The notes under the pieces are model-generated. The model ran no database searches, was not told the DNA's origin, and worked only from the letters and a program-made list of their open reading frames with translations. This document shows, one piece after another, positions 35,997-49,300 of a stretch of DNA of 64,000 nucleotides. Position 1 is the stretch's first letter; every line of letters starts with the position of its first letter. The position numbers and the translations under genes are program-made. Source of the DNA: Parascedosporium putredinis (taxonomy: Eukaryota; Ascomycota; Sordariomycetes; Microascales; Microascaceae); contig CASHTG010000012.1 of the NCBI GenBank assembly GCA_949357655.1, positions 4,400,240 through 4,464,239 on the forward strand, read 5' to 3'.

Positions 35997-37661
35997 ATGG
36001 GTGTTGCACCAACCGAGGCCCCACCATCGCGCGCCGGCGTCGATGAAGAAAAGGTTGTCCAAAACGGCTCGAACCCTTCCCTTGGTGCCGATGTCTCCGA
36101 TTCCCAGGTCCAGGACCCCTTCGAGGGTGAAGTGGGTGAGATCATCGACTATAAGACCCTCACTTGGTGGTATGTATCCGTGCTGTCAACCGGCCCGTTT
36201 TCGTCCAATACTCGGATTCTAACTTCGACTTCTCAGGCAAGGAGGAATCGTCTTGATTGCGGAAACTGTTTCCCTAGGCATCCTATCTTTGCCTTCGGTA
36301 CTCGCAACCGTAGGACTCGTCCCCGGAATCATCCTCATCCTATTCCTTGGCGCCTTGTCAACCTACTCCGGTCTCGTGCTCGGAGAATTTCGAAAGCGAT
36401 ACCCTTATGTTCAGAATTTTGGTGATGCCGTTGAGATCGTCGGCAAGTCGATTGGTATGGGACGTCTGTTCCAGGAACTCTTCGGCTGGGCTCAAGTCCT
36501 CTTTCAACTATTCGTCATGGGAAGCCATCTCTTGACCTGGACAATCTGCTTGAATACCCTCACCAATAGCTCTACATGCACCATTGTCTGGGCAGTGGTT
36601 GGCCTAGCCGTGTTTTGGATCTGCAATCTGCCGCGGACGTTGAAGTACACGAGCTACATGTCAATGGCCTGTAAGGACAACCCAATTACCCTTCATCTAA
36701 TGGTATCGAAATCCAGACTAACCTTGGCGGTTCACAGCGTGCCTGTCCATCACCACAGCCGTGTTGATCACCGTAGGTGATGTTGCGGCGGAGCGTCCGA
36801 TTGGAACCGGAAGCATCGAGGTCGCTAGGCAACTCGGCTTCACTGGAGCGTTCCTCGCCGTAACGAATATCGCCATTGCTTTCTGTAAGAAATATCCCCT
36901 ACCTTTCCTCTTCGGTTCATGGTAGCTAACACTTACTCTAGCGAGCCACTCGTGCTTCTTCACCGTGATTTCCGAGTTCAAGAACCCCGATGATTGGCCC
37001 AAGGCCTTAGCACTGCTTCAAATCGCCGATACGACGATTTATCTCGTCGCCGCCATTGTAATCTACGTTTTCGTTGGGCCCAACGTCCCCTCCCCTGCCC
37101 TGTCCGCGGCCGGCTCCCTCGTCGTCCGAAAGGTCATTTGGGGAATCGCCATTCCAAGTAAGCCCAATTTACCCTAAACGCTCCACGACCCAGAGAATTG
37201 ATGCACTAACACTATAATGTCCTAGCCATCGTCATTGCCGGAGTTATCTACGGCCATGTAGCATCCGCCTACGTGTTTTCCAGGATCTTCCGCAACACGA
37301 AGCACATGGTCCGCCGAACGAAGATCTCCACCATCTCGTGGTTTGCAATCACCTTTGGAGCATGGACAATCTCAATGATCATCGCTGAATCCATCCCTGT
37401 TTTCAACAACCTCCTCGGCCTGATCGGCGCCCTGTTCGCGAGCTGGTTTTCTTATGGTCTCCTGGGATCTTTTGGCTTTGGATGCATTACGGAAACTGGT
37501 TTACCGATGGCAAGCAGACCTGCCGATTCTTGGCCAATGTCGCGCTTCTTACCACGGGGTTCGTGATGTGTGTGCTGGGCATGTGGGCCTCGATTGATTC
37601 GATCATTCAAACAGGCACTGAGAGGAAACCTTGGTCTTGCGCAACGAATGCCGCAGCCTAA
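35997..37661 (+). CDS. AAAP-family amino acid transporter (Aa_trans, PF01490-type)
   Basis: Eleven-helix amino-acid/auxin permease family transporter, 468 residues. Exons: 35997-36169, 36237-36670, 36738-36884, 36942-37157, 37226-37661. The acidic, soluble N-terminus ends DYKTLTWW; helix 1 reads GIVLIAETVSLGILSLPSV, the family signature, followed by GALSTYSGLVLGEFRKRYP. FFTVISEFKNPDDWPKAL and SAYVFSRIFRN are further hallmarks of fungal neutral amino-acid permeases. One base is missing near 37466, so the apparent frame stops at 37564 while the real C-terminus (FWLWMHYGNWFTDGKQ) runs to 37661. It is a different family from the LAT permease at 22316. Confidence 0.88.
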
Positions 37662-37814
37662 AATAGCAGTTGCTTCGTTCAAATTCTTTTTTCCTTTGCA
37701 TTTACTGAGAGGTTACGAGTATGGATTATGATAAAAGAATTGTGTGTAAAATATATATTTCAACGCTGGTTAATATTAATCATTGGCTACAATCTGTGGT
37801 ATCATGTCTCGAGT

Positions 37815-38463
37815 TTACTTCTGGTTCAACTCTAACTCAACGCCACGCTGTCTCGCTTTACCCTCGTCCTATTTTATAGCCCGTTAGTTATTCCATTAGA
37901 CAAGTATCATGAACGGAGGCTGGCCTTACATGCTGATTAGCATATCGCTGTTCCTCTACCCGGTCCCCGGTGAGCGCTGCGGCGGCCCCGCCAACAGCAC
38001 CGTGAACGCGGTCGCCGATGCCCTGGCCGAGGTCGCTCAGTTGGCCCTTGGCCTGCTGCGCTTGACCATGCGCATTCTGGTCACGACCGCTTTGCCTCAA
38101 GCTCTCGTTGCCGAGCAGATTTCCGGTTGCCTCCTTCACGCTGCCAACCGTCTGGTCGTATTGGCCCCGCGTTCGGTCCGGGATGTCCTGAGCCACGCCA
38201 CCCTCAGAACCGATAGCGAACGGCCCGACCTTGGCGGCAGAGTGGGAGGAAGCATTCTGAACCTCAGACTTTGCCTTGGTCTGCTCTGCGTTGGCCTGCG
38301 GATTGTTAACCTCTTAACACTTCAACGAGTTCGGAACGATGGCACTGGGGGTAGTCACCTTGTCGGCCGAGCTTCCGGTAACAGCAGCGACGCCAGACTG
38401 GATCGCTCCGGCGGCTGAGTTAATATAGGAGCTGAGAGTGGAGGTGGCGTTGTTATCAGACAT
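37815..38463 (-). CDS. CsbD-like/Hmp1-type stress protein
   Basis: Small hydrophilic protein of 174 residues in three exons: 38463-38359, 38295-37930 and 37868-37815. The start MSDNNATSTLSSYINSAAGA leads, after a 63-base intron containing an in-frame stop, into ANAEQTKAKSEVQNASSHSA. The CsbD-like core follows: DRTRGQYDQTVGSVKEATGN, LLGNESLRQSGRDQNAHGQA, QQAKGQLSDLGQGIGDRVHG. The last exon (DEGKARQRGVELELNQK) was chosen because a GTAAGG donor and an ATAG acceptor restore the conserved tail. Fungal relatives include the mismatch/cruciform DNA recognition protein Hmp1 and glucose- or stress-induced proteins. No frame break is seen. It converges with the AAAP gene 153 bases away. Confidence 0.85.
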
Positions 38464-39046
38464 GGTGATAGTATGTGAGGTGTATCTTGAGGAAAGATCT
38501 TGATGTTGTAATTCTTTGTGTGGTTTATGTGAATTGAAGAGAGGATGAGTTTACTGGACTAATTATTGTGATCTCCAACACCGGAGACAGTCTATTTGTT
38601 TTATACTTAACACAAACCTCACTTACAGCAATGTTGGTGGTTCCAGCAGTTTCGAAATATCATCTGACGTCACAGCCATGACATCATGGAGCGCGCCACG
38701 CTAGCCGCATCGCCAAGAAATCTAGTAAATGACGACGATCGAACCCCAAGTAGCACTGAATCAGCCGCACGCACGTGCAACATCAAAGAAAAAGAAAAGA
38801 AAAGCGCTTTACGAAACCTCGCTTCTTGACTTGGGCCATACCCGTGTATATTCTTTTCTCTCCCAAAATGAGAGTATCCCCAGGTAGACATTCTCATGAC
38901 CCACCTACCATCCGTTATCCTTATTTTACACCGGCGTTCGCCCGGAAAGTTTGGTGGGCTACAATAAGCTACTATTATCAATCCAATGTCCGCCCTTGCG
39001 AATAGACAGCAGCAGTGGATACCAGTTGTCCGGGTAGAGCCGGGGA
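38464..39046. other. Intergenic, no gene seen
   Basis: About 580 bases between two minus-strand genes, presumably promoter of the CsbD-like gene and 3' flank of the MFS gene. Confidence 0.4.
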
Positions 39047-41005
39047 CTACCACATGACCGCACCCTTGTACTGTTCGATAGTCTTGACGTTGATACTCTC
39101 CCACATGAAAGTGCTAGCCCAGGTAATGCTGTACAGCGAGGTGGCCGCGATGAGCATCAGCTTCTGTGTAGCGCCGTATGCATTGTTGATTCCATCTCGC
39201 GTGGGCGTCCCGATAGCATACGATGTCTGGACGGCGATGTCTCCGTAAATGGTCGCTAGGTCGCCCTGCGCCTCGGCGGGGAGATATAAGGCAAGCTTCT
39301 TCGGGAAAATGTTTGTCCACATTGCCGAAGCTACGGTGGAGCCAATACTCTGGCCCATCGCCGCGACCATGCCTTCCATGGCGAGAATGGCAGGGATGTC
39401 TTGATGCCTTGAAACTGCCATGACGGTCATTTGCTCGCAAATCACAAGAGTGCCTCCGCCGAATGCGATGAAAATTAGACACATTACGACGTAGCCAATG
39501 TTCACGTCGGGCTGTCGGAAGTGAATCATGAGACCAACACCTAAAATTGTCATGGGTACACCGAAGAAGACGGCGGGCCATTTGAGACGGCCATTATATC
39601 GTATGAAGACACCGAATATAAGTGACCAGAAGGTGCTACCAACGGTGTAAACGTTCATCATGTACGTCGCGTCCTGGATATCAGTGTTGAAAAGAACAAT
39701 AAGAACGGAATAGAAGTAGTTATCCCAGAGATACCAGGCAGTGTAAAGGGAAGCCATCATTGTATAAGTAAAGAACACGGTCCTGTTCTTGATCAATCGC
39801 CAAGGGATAAACGTGACAGGCGCGAAGAACCTCTCCCAAATGACGAAAGCGATGATAAGCAAGCCGCCGAAGATGATGAAGCAAATGATGAGAGGGGATT
39901 TCCATTGCTTCTCTTGGTATGCGAATAAGCTGAAGGACAAAAGGAACAAACCGATGCCGGCTGCGGCCAGGAATATGCCGAGGATGTCGAATTCCTTGGC
40001 GTAAAACAACAGGTTGGCAACTGGTCCGCGGCCGTGCGGCTTGACCTGCACGAGGCCTTGCTTGACTGCCTTTTGTTGATTCCAATAGAAGAGGAACCAG
40101 AGGGGTGCACATACAACCGGCATGATGATGGCAAACATGCCATATGCCCACCGCCAGCCCATGCCCCCAGGGGCAATGATTTTGTCACAGGCAAGGCCGT
40201 AAACCCAAACTGTGATGAGCCAGGGGAGGCCGCATATGCGATCATGAAAGCTCGGTTCTTGAGCTTAGACGTGTCGGCAATGAATATAGTAATGGTGAAA
40301 TCCAGCCACGAGTATCCGGTGTAGTAGAATACTGTAGCGGCCGCGTAGGTTTCAACATTTTTGCACGCTGCCATCATGATAAGGCCGATAGTCATAGCGC
40401 CGACGGCAAGGACGAATCCCTGCGGTCGTCCAAAGTTATCAATATACTTTGCGTAGGCAAGTTTCGTCAGGCCGGGAATCAAGCCAGAAATGATGCCGGT
40501 AGTCGATACGAGGGAGTGCATCCCGAAATCACTGGTGACGTAGGTTGTCAGGGTGCCTGCAACACCAGAAGAGAAGGCATTAAGGAAGTTGATAAGCCAT
40601 ATACTATATTATCAATGCTTAGTATAGACATTTCTCGGCAAAATGTTCCCTTACTCCCGATTCCGAGACCCTTGGCGTGCTGGAGGAAATGAATGGAAAC
40701 CCATCGGGCTACCTCTCCGCGTCCTCTCCGCAAAACAGTGATACTCACAAGATGTAGGCCGCAATTAAGTGCTGCCTCGTCCAGACCTGTAGTGTGGCCT
40801 CGGCAGCCTGGACACCAAACTGGAGATCTCTCTTCTCGTCATCGGAGGTCTCTGATGCTTCGGTGGCATTGAAAACCTGATCCGAGGCCTTTTCGCCAGA
40901 GATACCTGTTGACCGAGCTTCGGTATCGTTTTGTTTTCCGACAACTTCAGGGATATCGCTTCCCGCAAGTTTGGGCCCAATTAGGCCTCGGAATTTGATA
41001 CCCAT
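39047..41005 (-). CDS. Siderophore iron transporter-type MFS carrier (ARN/SIT-like)
   Basis: Fourteen-helix MFS carrier of about 604 residues, resembling fungal siderophore-iron symporters (Arn/Sit1/MirB group). Exons: 41005-40749 and 40603-39047. The start MGIKFRG at 41005 was preferred over an in-frame ATG nine codons upstream (41032) because fungal relatives start near there; both are possible. The soluble N-terminus is followed by NAFSSGVAGTLTTYVTSDF, FGRPQGFVLAVGAM and YTGYSWLDFTITIFIADTS. Later blocks are WERFFAPVTFIPWRL, KNRTVFFTYTMMAS and IGTPTRDGINNAYG. One base is missing in a C run near 40227 (YAASP to WLITVWVYG). No siderophore synthetase is in the window, so it may import foreign siderophores. 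Confidence 0.85.
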
Positions 41006-44000
41006 GGTCTCAGATATATCCGCTCTCCGCACAGGCTGGAAGGAGGTTGTCCGAAAGGGTTGCCGGCTACACGTCCAGGGACAGAGTAGAGTAGTGTACG
41101 GAAGCGCTGATAAATCAAAAGCGTGTGGAAAGGAGGGAGCTTGGTCCTGGTAAGATGGCGAGGGGGACGATATAAATTATTCCCAGGTTGCCCGCTGGTC
41201 GTCCGGTATCTGGGTGACTCACCCCACACCACAAGCGGTGATTTGTCCGAAAACGGAAACCTTTTGCACCCTGCCGGCAATGCGGCATCATGGCCCACTA
41301 CTAGGAAGATGGGCAGTGATCCTGAGAATGTTAATCAATACAAAAGTTATCGGGCTAAGTCCTTGCAGGTGGGCCACTAGAGATGGTGCTGTTGGGAAAA
41401 TTTTCACATCCTTGACCCTCTCATGTAATTTTGAAGCAAAACTACTGGCATATCTACCATCTAAGTGAGGACAATTATTAAGCTAGACCATCCGCGCTTC
41501 AGTCAAAATACCACTTTTCTGCTATTGGTCACCCTCACAGATGCCGCGACTGCTCCCGAACCGACAAGGTGCCAACCATCCTTTACACCCACGCTGCTCC
41601 CAGCAAGGGCTGGGTAGTTGAACGTACGCTAAGCGGACGAGTAAAATCATGTGACGGCTCATCTCAAGATGAATAAAAGGAGGACTATGGGCACTTCATG
41701 CGCCAAGGAGACTTAATTGCTCACCCTAGAAGTGCCGTTCTCATTCTGCAGGCCAAAAGCTTGTTTTTCTTTCCCGTGGCCTGGGCCGAAAGTTTGGGAA
41801 TGGAGCTCGGACCCCGACGGAGAGATGATCAAGGATCTAATCAGATAAAAATCTTCACTCCATCGCCTCATTAGTCTCCACCTTATTATATCAAGCCAGC
41901 CATTCAAGGGGGAGGGAAAAATCGGTTATCTGATCTCTTAGTGTCACTGTTTGCCACTCGCCACAAGCCAGGCATTAGCGGCTTTGCGTAAATCCTCCAT
42001 AGTACTTCGTGTAAAAAGGACCACCAGTTTATTGAAATGTCATTAGAAAATGTACTGAAGTTCTAAGCTCGGTGAGCCCGCGCTTTAGCGAATCTCTCAG
42101 AGAAAGATGCGATTTACACCCCAACTCGACAATTTCTTTTCTCATTGTATTAGCCTGGCCCTATCTGACTATTAAAAAAATCCCTTCGCGAGCTTAGTTT
42201 TACCACTATCCTATGAAGGTCCACTTTGATGACAATGGACAACCGATCAAGAGCTAGGAAATGATCACATCAGAGAGAACACCCGAAGTGTCAAAAATCC
42301 CGCACTGGAGGAGGATTTTAGGTGCAGGATGAGGGGCAAGGATGCAGATCATAATGGTGGGGCTTATGGGTTGGTTGCGAGTGCCCAAGTTTTGCTCTCC
42401 CGAATTATTGATCAAGAAGGGGCAAACAGCCGACAAGGTGACGCGTCTCGTGCTTAAGGACCTTCCTCTAGAAATTACGTGACTCGTAAGGCGCGACTAA
42501 TGGAAAATAATACCAAATCGCCTTCCTGGTGACCATGGTTCGGTTCTATGCGTCAGAAACACTTCGTGTTCACAAACGACGCAAGGGTTGAATTTCTCTC
42601 TGTCCTAGCTAGCACCACAGGAAGTACTCGACCCACCTTTTCGCGATACGTCTAGACTAGTGCGAATTACGGCTCTTATGAGGCATTCAAATCAGGATAG
42701 AGAGCCGATTCCTGACTTCAGTTCTTGACCTTCCGAGCTTTTGTCGCACGGGGTCTAGTTACTTAAACCGTGACTCTCTCTCTTTCAACGAAATGAATGA
42801 TGCGCTAACTCGGAAAGGTTTTGAGGAACGCATATATCAACCCTTAGCACAGTTTAGAGCAGCACCTTGCCTTTTCGAGTCAGCTTCCTACATGTTCAGA
42901 CATGCAGGGTCCAATTTGGCCTAACGGCGATACCTCGTCGTCATTCTCCCCGCCCGAATCCCAATCATAATGTCTAGCTGTTTGATTACGTGAGGACAAG
43001 ATACATGGAACCCTGGAACCAACCTAAAGCTGTTATTATGAGGAAGTTAGGAGGATGAAAACCTCGTAAAGGAAGACAAGATACCTAGATATGGTAAACC
43101 TCTAAATTGACGTAACATGTTAAAGGCGCTATACATAAAGCTATTAGAATATTCATTCACAAGCTATAAATAGACACTGCTTGATCGCTTTAGTTGTGGG
43201 TAACGTGGTGGCAGGATTCTAAGGTCTATCCTAGATATACGTCCCTATCTCGCTTCTATCAACTTACTGGCCTAGTGGCAATAACAAGAGGCCTCTAAAA
43301 ATTATACATGACCTGAAAAGCATAAATTCTATCTCTAGGCAGGCTTACCATCGAGAGAAAACATGTTCGCCCCTACTGCTCTAGCCGTTGGAATTTTGGG
43401 CTTGCTTGTTTAGAGTAGCATACGGTGATTTAACTTGAATAAGGCTCTACTATACTAGGTTACATCTAGGCTGAGACTCTGATGTAAAGTAACTCTTTAA
43501 GGGAAGACCCTTTCAATGATCTCCTAGACTGTTGGAACCACCACATTGACTACCACGTGAAATATAGCTCCGAGACGGAACGGTAAAGAAATGGGACGGG
43601 CACCAGTGTCGCATCTAATTTCAACGTCTTAAATGGTACCTAACTAAGGGGCCAAGTGTTGTATCAAGCTTGTCAAGCCTAGCGTCTTACGGGTGAAGAT
43701 ATAACCATTCGATTACTGTACCCGTCTCTAGCGCATAGCTAGCGCAACAATAATGGCACCTGGAAACTTTTATATGCGAGTTAGATCTCGCCTCGGTTGA
43801 TATGGAAGACGAATAAGCAGGCAGTATTACACTAGAGCTTTCATATATGGCATGATTAGCGATACCTAGGAGCGTCTAAATATTCCTTTCTGCCCATGGC
43901 TTCCTTCAGCGAAATATAACTTGAACGCTGGTGACTATATAAAGGCTCGAACTTGGTATTACCTACTGCGTGCAGTATCCGATCTATCCCCTATGTATGG

Positions 44001-44738
44001 GCTCGTAAAGAACGTACGTTCCTTGTGGAGGATAGGACGCATCTGTAACCTGCGATCTAGAGGTCATGACACCGCATTTCGCGCTTGCACTAACGCCTAA
44101 CTAGTCTACACACAAAGGGTATCTAGAAGTCAGATATAAACAGTTTTGAGACCGCTGGTTAATGGAGAGGCAAGAAGAGAAATACAAAGCGCACACATAC
44201 TCATAATCGCAAACCGGGGCCCAATCCAGGAAGGTGGGGTAGGCTTCAAGGCGAGCTGGTCCAACAGCCACCAACCTGATATGCGGGTTCTCGCGGGTTC
44301 TCGCGAACGGTCGGGTCCATCGCAAGGGGGAAGGCGCCCCAGATTACACTAAAGAAGCGCGGCCATAGATCTCGAGATAACGCAGACCAGTTGATTGGCA
44401 CTAGGCGACATTTCCATTCTCGTTCCAATTTGCTTGCCTGGGGAAAAGATCGTAGTTGGTGAACCTGGCATGAAAGCGGGCCCAAGGAGATACGCGAGAG
44501 ACTCATACTATCTACTTAGGTCTTCCTGGGCTCAGATATGGAAAATAGAAATAAGTGTTTTGATCATTTCTTAACTTAAGGGCAGTGTTAATTATGAAGG
44601 ATTTTAAGAGTCGCTGATGTTATTTTCCATCTCTCCGTTATAATGTGGAATACGCTAGAAACTTAATAGAAAAGAAAATTTTAATCACTAAGAGGCACTC
44701 AACGTTGCAAGCCCCGAGGTATCGGTCCGTAGCGTGTA
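41006..44738. other. AT/TpA-rich subtelomeric block, no intact gene
   Basis: After the 5' flank of the MFS gene the composition drops to AT- and TpA-rich sequence with stops in all frames (about 41400-44700). No tandem array or transposase signature is seen. A tiny 10-base direct duplication (GCGGGTTCTC twice) sits at 44283-44302. The appearance is that of RIP-mutated or otherwise decayed fungal DNA, an inference from composition by eye. Confidence 0.5.
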
Positions 44739-46379
44739 TCACGACGACTCTGGCTCCTCAGGTTTTCGGCCATACACAACATAGCTTCTCGTGTGTTAGT
44801 TGAGATCACAAGTAAAGGGGTGATTGTGACTTACATTGGAATGTAACCATGCGTGTTGCGGTCCTTCAGCGCCGTCCTGAACTTAAGAGCGGCGAGCGTG
44901 ACTTGATCCTGTGTCCAGCCTAGATACCTAGTGAACAGAGCGACCAAGATTCCCTCGATTCCGCTGTGAAGATTCTCCTGCGTCCAGGCTCCGATCTCTT
45001 TGTAGTGCTTATCCTTGGGCCAGGTGTTGAGGGGCCACTTCAGCTGACGTTCTACGACATCGACGAACCCAGCGTCCTCGAGGTACCTCTTGTATTTAAG
45101 CGGTAGGGTGAACGGACGGCCTGCCGCGTTGCCGGCATCGACACAAAGCTGAGAGATGTGGCGCAGAGGGTTGTCCTCTGTTAGTGTGCCGTCGTCGGAC
45201 TCATATGGAAGTAGAATATCTTGCATCTCGAGGTAGCCGCCGGGTTCCAGGTTACTAGGTGGTGTTTAGTAGCTATACAACGGCGCTAAGCGGGCTAGAT
45301 CTATGTAGTAGATGCGAAGGGAAGCGGGTGTCGGCGTGCAAGAAGGACGGGAAGAGTAGGTTACGGGTTGGAAAAAAGCAACAATAAGGAGAATTGTGGA
45401 AGTAATACTTGAAGGCCTTTTTCACAAAATCCTCTGGCTCGGCGAGACACCCAGTCATGTAACGGGAGAAAATGAGATCAAACTGCTGTGACCACGTCCA
45501 TTCCTTCTCGAGATCATCGATTTCGAAAGCGCAGTTTGGCGGAACCCTAGTCATCCGTTAGCGGGGGTACCATCAGTTAAAGAGAGTGTAGGGTGCTTAC
45601 AATGATGGTTGGATAGGGCTCAGATCGACGCCGATCACCTACACCCCATTAGCCCCGCCAGAGCAATGTCTTGGGATTATAGAATGTGAGTTTCTTACTT
45701 CAGACTCCGGATGTTGGTCGGCTAACATGGCGCATGCCAAACTTTAGTATTATGGAGCTATGCATCAACGCTTCGAACGATGTTTCTTACCGTACTCAAT
45801 CGCCCATATCCCGGTACCCGTCCCGGCATCCAGAACCCGCTTCGCCCCTTGCATCGCCTTAGGTGAGAGACCAAGCTCGCCGCGCAGCGACAGCAACCAT
45901 AAATTGTGGGTCAGGTCTATCGGGTTAGAGGCGCCCATGAACTTTGATCCGGATGAGAACCTACCAAGTCGCTCATTTTCTCTCTCATCGTTTGGGAGAT
46001 AATACTCTGGTAGCGACAAGTTAGCACTTGGCCGATTCCTGGTGTGAGTGAGTCAACGCACTCCCGCTGCTCATGTTATGATAAGTACGCCCATTTTCCT
46101 CTTGGAATCTGAGGACGCTCGAACGCAGAGAAGTCAGACCAGCCGAGACAGGCTAAGGGTGTTATGTTAGCTTGCGGAACCCGTTACACGAACCCGGAGG
46201 TCTGGATCTGTGGTGCCTTGGAAAGTGCATACATTAGAGATGGCGGAGTCGCCATCGTCAAACGTGTCGGCCGCCTATCAGAATTTCTTAGCATCAATGT
46301 CCTCGAAAACAATTCCCGGGTCGTGCCAACGGGTCCGTACCAGCGGTCCAGATGCTTCCTCTATCGGTGAGCTCGGCAT
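44739..46379 (-). CDS. LaeA-like SAM-dependent methyltransferase, nine exons
   Basis: Class I methyltransferase of the LaeA-like/Methyltransf_23 group common beside fungal secondary-metabolite genes. I read nine exons: 46379-46341, 46274-46233, 46152-46062, 46006-45791, 45721-45699, 45638-45601, 45546-45409, 45254-44835 and 44784-44739, summing to 351 codons without any frame break. Order: MPSSPIEEASGPL; FQEENGRTYHNMSSG; YYLPNDERENERLGRF; SAM motif I VLDAGTGTGIWAIEY; ADQHPESEVIGVDLSPIQP; FDLIFSRYMTGC; NLEPGGYLEMQDI; and the usual end YVVYGRKPEEPESS. Several exons are 23-46 bases long, so ordinary gene finders will miss the N- and C-termini. Intactness inside an AT-rich block suggests selection. 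Whether it is a regulator or small-molecule methyltransferase is unknown. Confidence 0.88.
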
Positions 46380-49300
46380 GATTGATATGAAATAGATCAA
46401 GCCTTAGGAGGGGGAAATATTAAAGTGCGTGAGGAAGAAGGTGAGAACGAGGAGAGAGCGCCTTGAGCTGTGGGAAATTTAGTTATGTCGGATGGCCATG
46501 GGGTAGCTTTACGAGGTTACTAGGTCCCACCACCAATCAACAGAACAAACCTGGCGAAAATCCTTAGCATCAGCGGGCCGCAGCGTGATGTGACAACTCG
46601 TTGGCTGGCCTGGGTCAACTTGCATGGCCAAGTCTCAATGTGACACTAGTTGAGGAAAACCGAGCGGGGAAGCAGGCATCACTGCGCCGGCACAGTGGGG
46701 GCGTTCTGAATTCCTGAGAGAGAAAAGCCGGAGTGGTGTCCAGAGCGACAGATGTCGCTGGGAGAGAGGTTGAGTCACAGGGATCAAATGGCTACCCCTT
46801 GTTCAAGCTGATCCCACGCGGGATGGTTTTATTACTGCCAAGATGGCTATGTGGCAGTCGACCCAGTCGGGCATTTGTAATGCATGTCCTGGCCTGGTCG
46901 AATAAAATGGAGCTCTTTGCCTAGGAGGATTCTTCACGCTTGGCCTCGGGCGGTTTTGTTTTCCATTTCTCCCTCTCTCCCCAAGATTAAATTGTTATTA
47001 CTTGAACCGCCCCAGCATTATTGCCGGCGCTGGGAAGGGAAAAAGCTCTACATGGGAAGATGTGCGAAGTAATAAGGTTGGAAAGGATTCGGATTCGGAA
47101 CAAAGTGTGAGCTAAATCGCGGCCGCGTATTTGAGCCCCTTGCCGGTCCCTGAAATGTTCCTAGCCCATAATTTTTCTACACTAGCTCCCAGCGATCCAC
47201 CTAGCCGTCCGCTCTCCACTTGTCCCATACGAGCTAATAACCGAAGCGAAACTAGAGGCCATGCGTCGAAAATGTCGTCGCGCCCCTTCTCGCACACAAA
47301 ACAACGCCATGGCACCTGGAATCAGGCGATCACGTGATCACTTGATTGCAACCAATATTCAATGTTGAACCTTTGCTCTTCAGTTGTCAGGCCCAGAGCC
47401 CCGTCAAGCCGTCTAGGCCCACCGCCAATCAGGTCAAACGACGAGCATGAACACATGCAGTTTGCTGCGAAATATAGACCCACAGAGCATCTAGAATGAG
47501 CATGTCGACTGTTGATCTTGTCTATTCTCTTGCGGGGTCGAGTCGGCTTTGATCATGAACAAACGCAAGCTGAACTTTTGGTATTGCTCGTAAATTCAAA
47601 GTCCTAAGGTCGTTAGGGCACTCGAGATCCTATCTCGGTAGGTGGAATAGCATGCTAAGCGTGGCTTATAATTATATGTCTCGTGCTTGTTTATGCCTTT
47701 TTCCCTTCGAAAAGAATCACCTCATATACTAGCTAGTCTTGGTGGCTAGGTTTGCTGGCGAGGAAACTTACGTCTGTCAATTTGTGTCATTCGTACCTCC
47801 TTAGCTTAGCTAATATCACGTGCGACTTAGCGTTCAACCGCCTGGTCAAGCTGGTGAGAATCGACTGGTCAACTATGGAATTATATCGACGAAGTTTCCG
47901 CTAGCACCATTGTAATAACCGCCAGCGAGACTATTAAGATGTCTAAGCGAATATTCCATAAATTTAGCCCTGATACTACGGTCGTGGCAAAACTTAGGGT
48001 GACCCTGCGTTGTTAGTTCGTCTTACCAGGTGGCACGAGTAGCACAACGACGCCCTTTCACCCTCAGACCTGCACATTCCCTGCGGCCGTCGACTATGGT
48101 TATGTTGGCTCCAGCTAAAGGAACCTAAATACTATATTACTTCGCGGGAGCGGCTCTGGGGCGAGATCAGCAGCGTCAACAGCAACCACCTTACACCCAG
48201 TCTTAGTCACGAACTGTACACCAAAGTAACCCAAGGCATCCGGCGCGCCTCGTCCACGTCAGGTTCTATCATGTATAGGCGCGGGAGAGAGCGTCTTGAA
48301 TTGTCAGCCTAGCGCGGCAGCATAGGAGTATGAGGCAGCTTCTACCGAGCCAATAATGATCACCTTCCGTCGGGCCGGGAGTCTTCGCGGCATACTTGCC
48401 CACGTATGAAGTGTTGAATATCTGGCGGACCTGTGATTCCCACTTAGACAGGCACCAAGGTTCTAAGTAATGGACGACACAAAGCTAATAATAGATAGGG
48501 TACTTCATCAGCGTAATTACTCGTAAACCTTTACGTCAGCTCACTTATCAGTGTCATGACCACTATATCTTAATAGGTTTAACGCTGCTCTAAAATATAC
48601 TTAGCCTCATATGAGAACACGTCTGTCTTAGTAGACTTCTCAAAATTAGGCTATCTTCCTTGAGCCTCGGGCGGCTCTTACCTTCACTCTACTGAATATT
48701 TACCTGCGGTCGGCACTTAGTACTCTAGTCCCTTGTTCACATACGCAGCTTTCCTCCTAGTCTAGCACCCTAACTTACTATTAAGAAAAAAACCATATGA
48801 CTCATTATAGTGATGAATAAGGAGTACATAAACCCGTGAGAGAAGCACTGAATACCATGTGAACTCTCCACTAGTGTATTATTTGAGAGTAGGTCTCCGA
48901 GGTGATCAGTATTAATGATAATTGTGGAGTAAATTTAGGTGGCATAATCTTAGTTGTTAATGGTTTCACTTCTTAAAATACGGTGCGTTTCCTTTTCTTC
49001 TGGCTGCGATCTTGCCTTGTTATTACTTAGTTCTGCTTATCTCGGCCACTCTGGACCGCTGGGCCAGTTTGTATCACTGTCCGAGGCAAATCGAAAGGAT
49101 CCGTACCGGGGTGGGTGCTTTTAAAAGCGCCCTAAGTGGATGCTCAAATTTTACTCTATTTTCGGCTCTTCCTTGAAGGAGTATGATAAAGGTTACAAAG
49201 TCGAGTTGAGACAATTGATTAATTGATCATGACGGACTGTCTTCAGTACAGCTGCATCACGGTGATATAGTCGAGAATATCAGCATCAGTGATACGGGGT

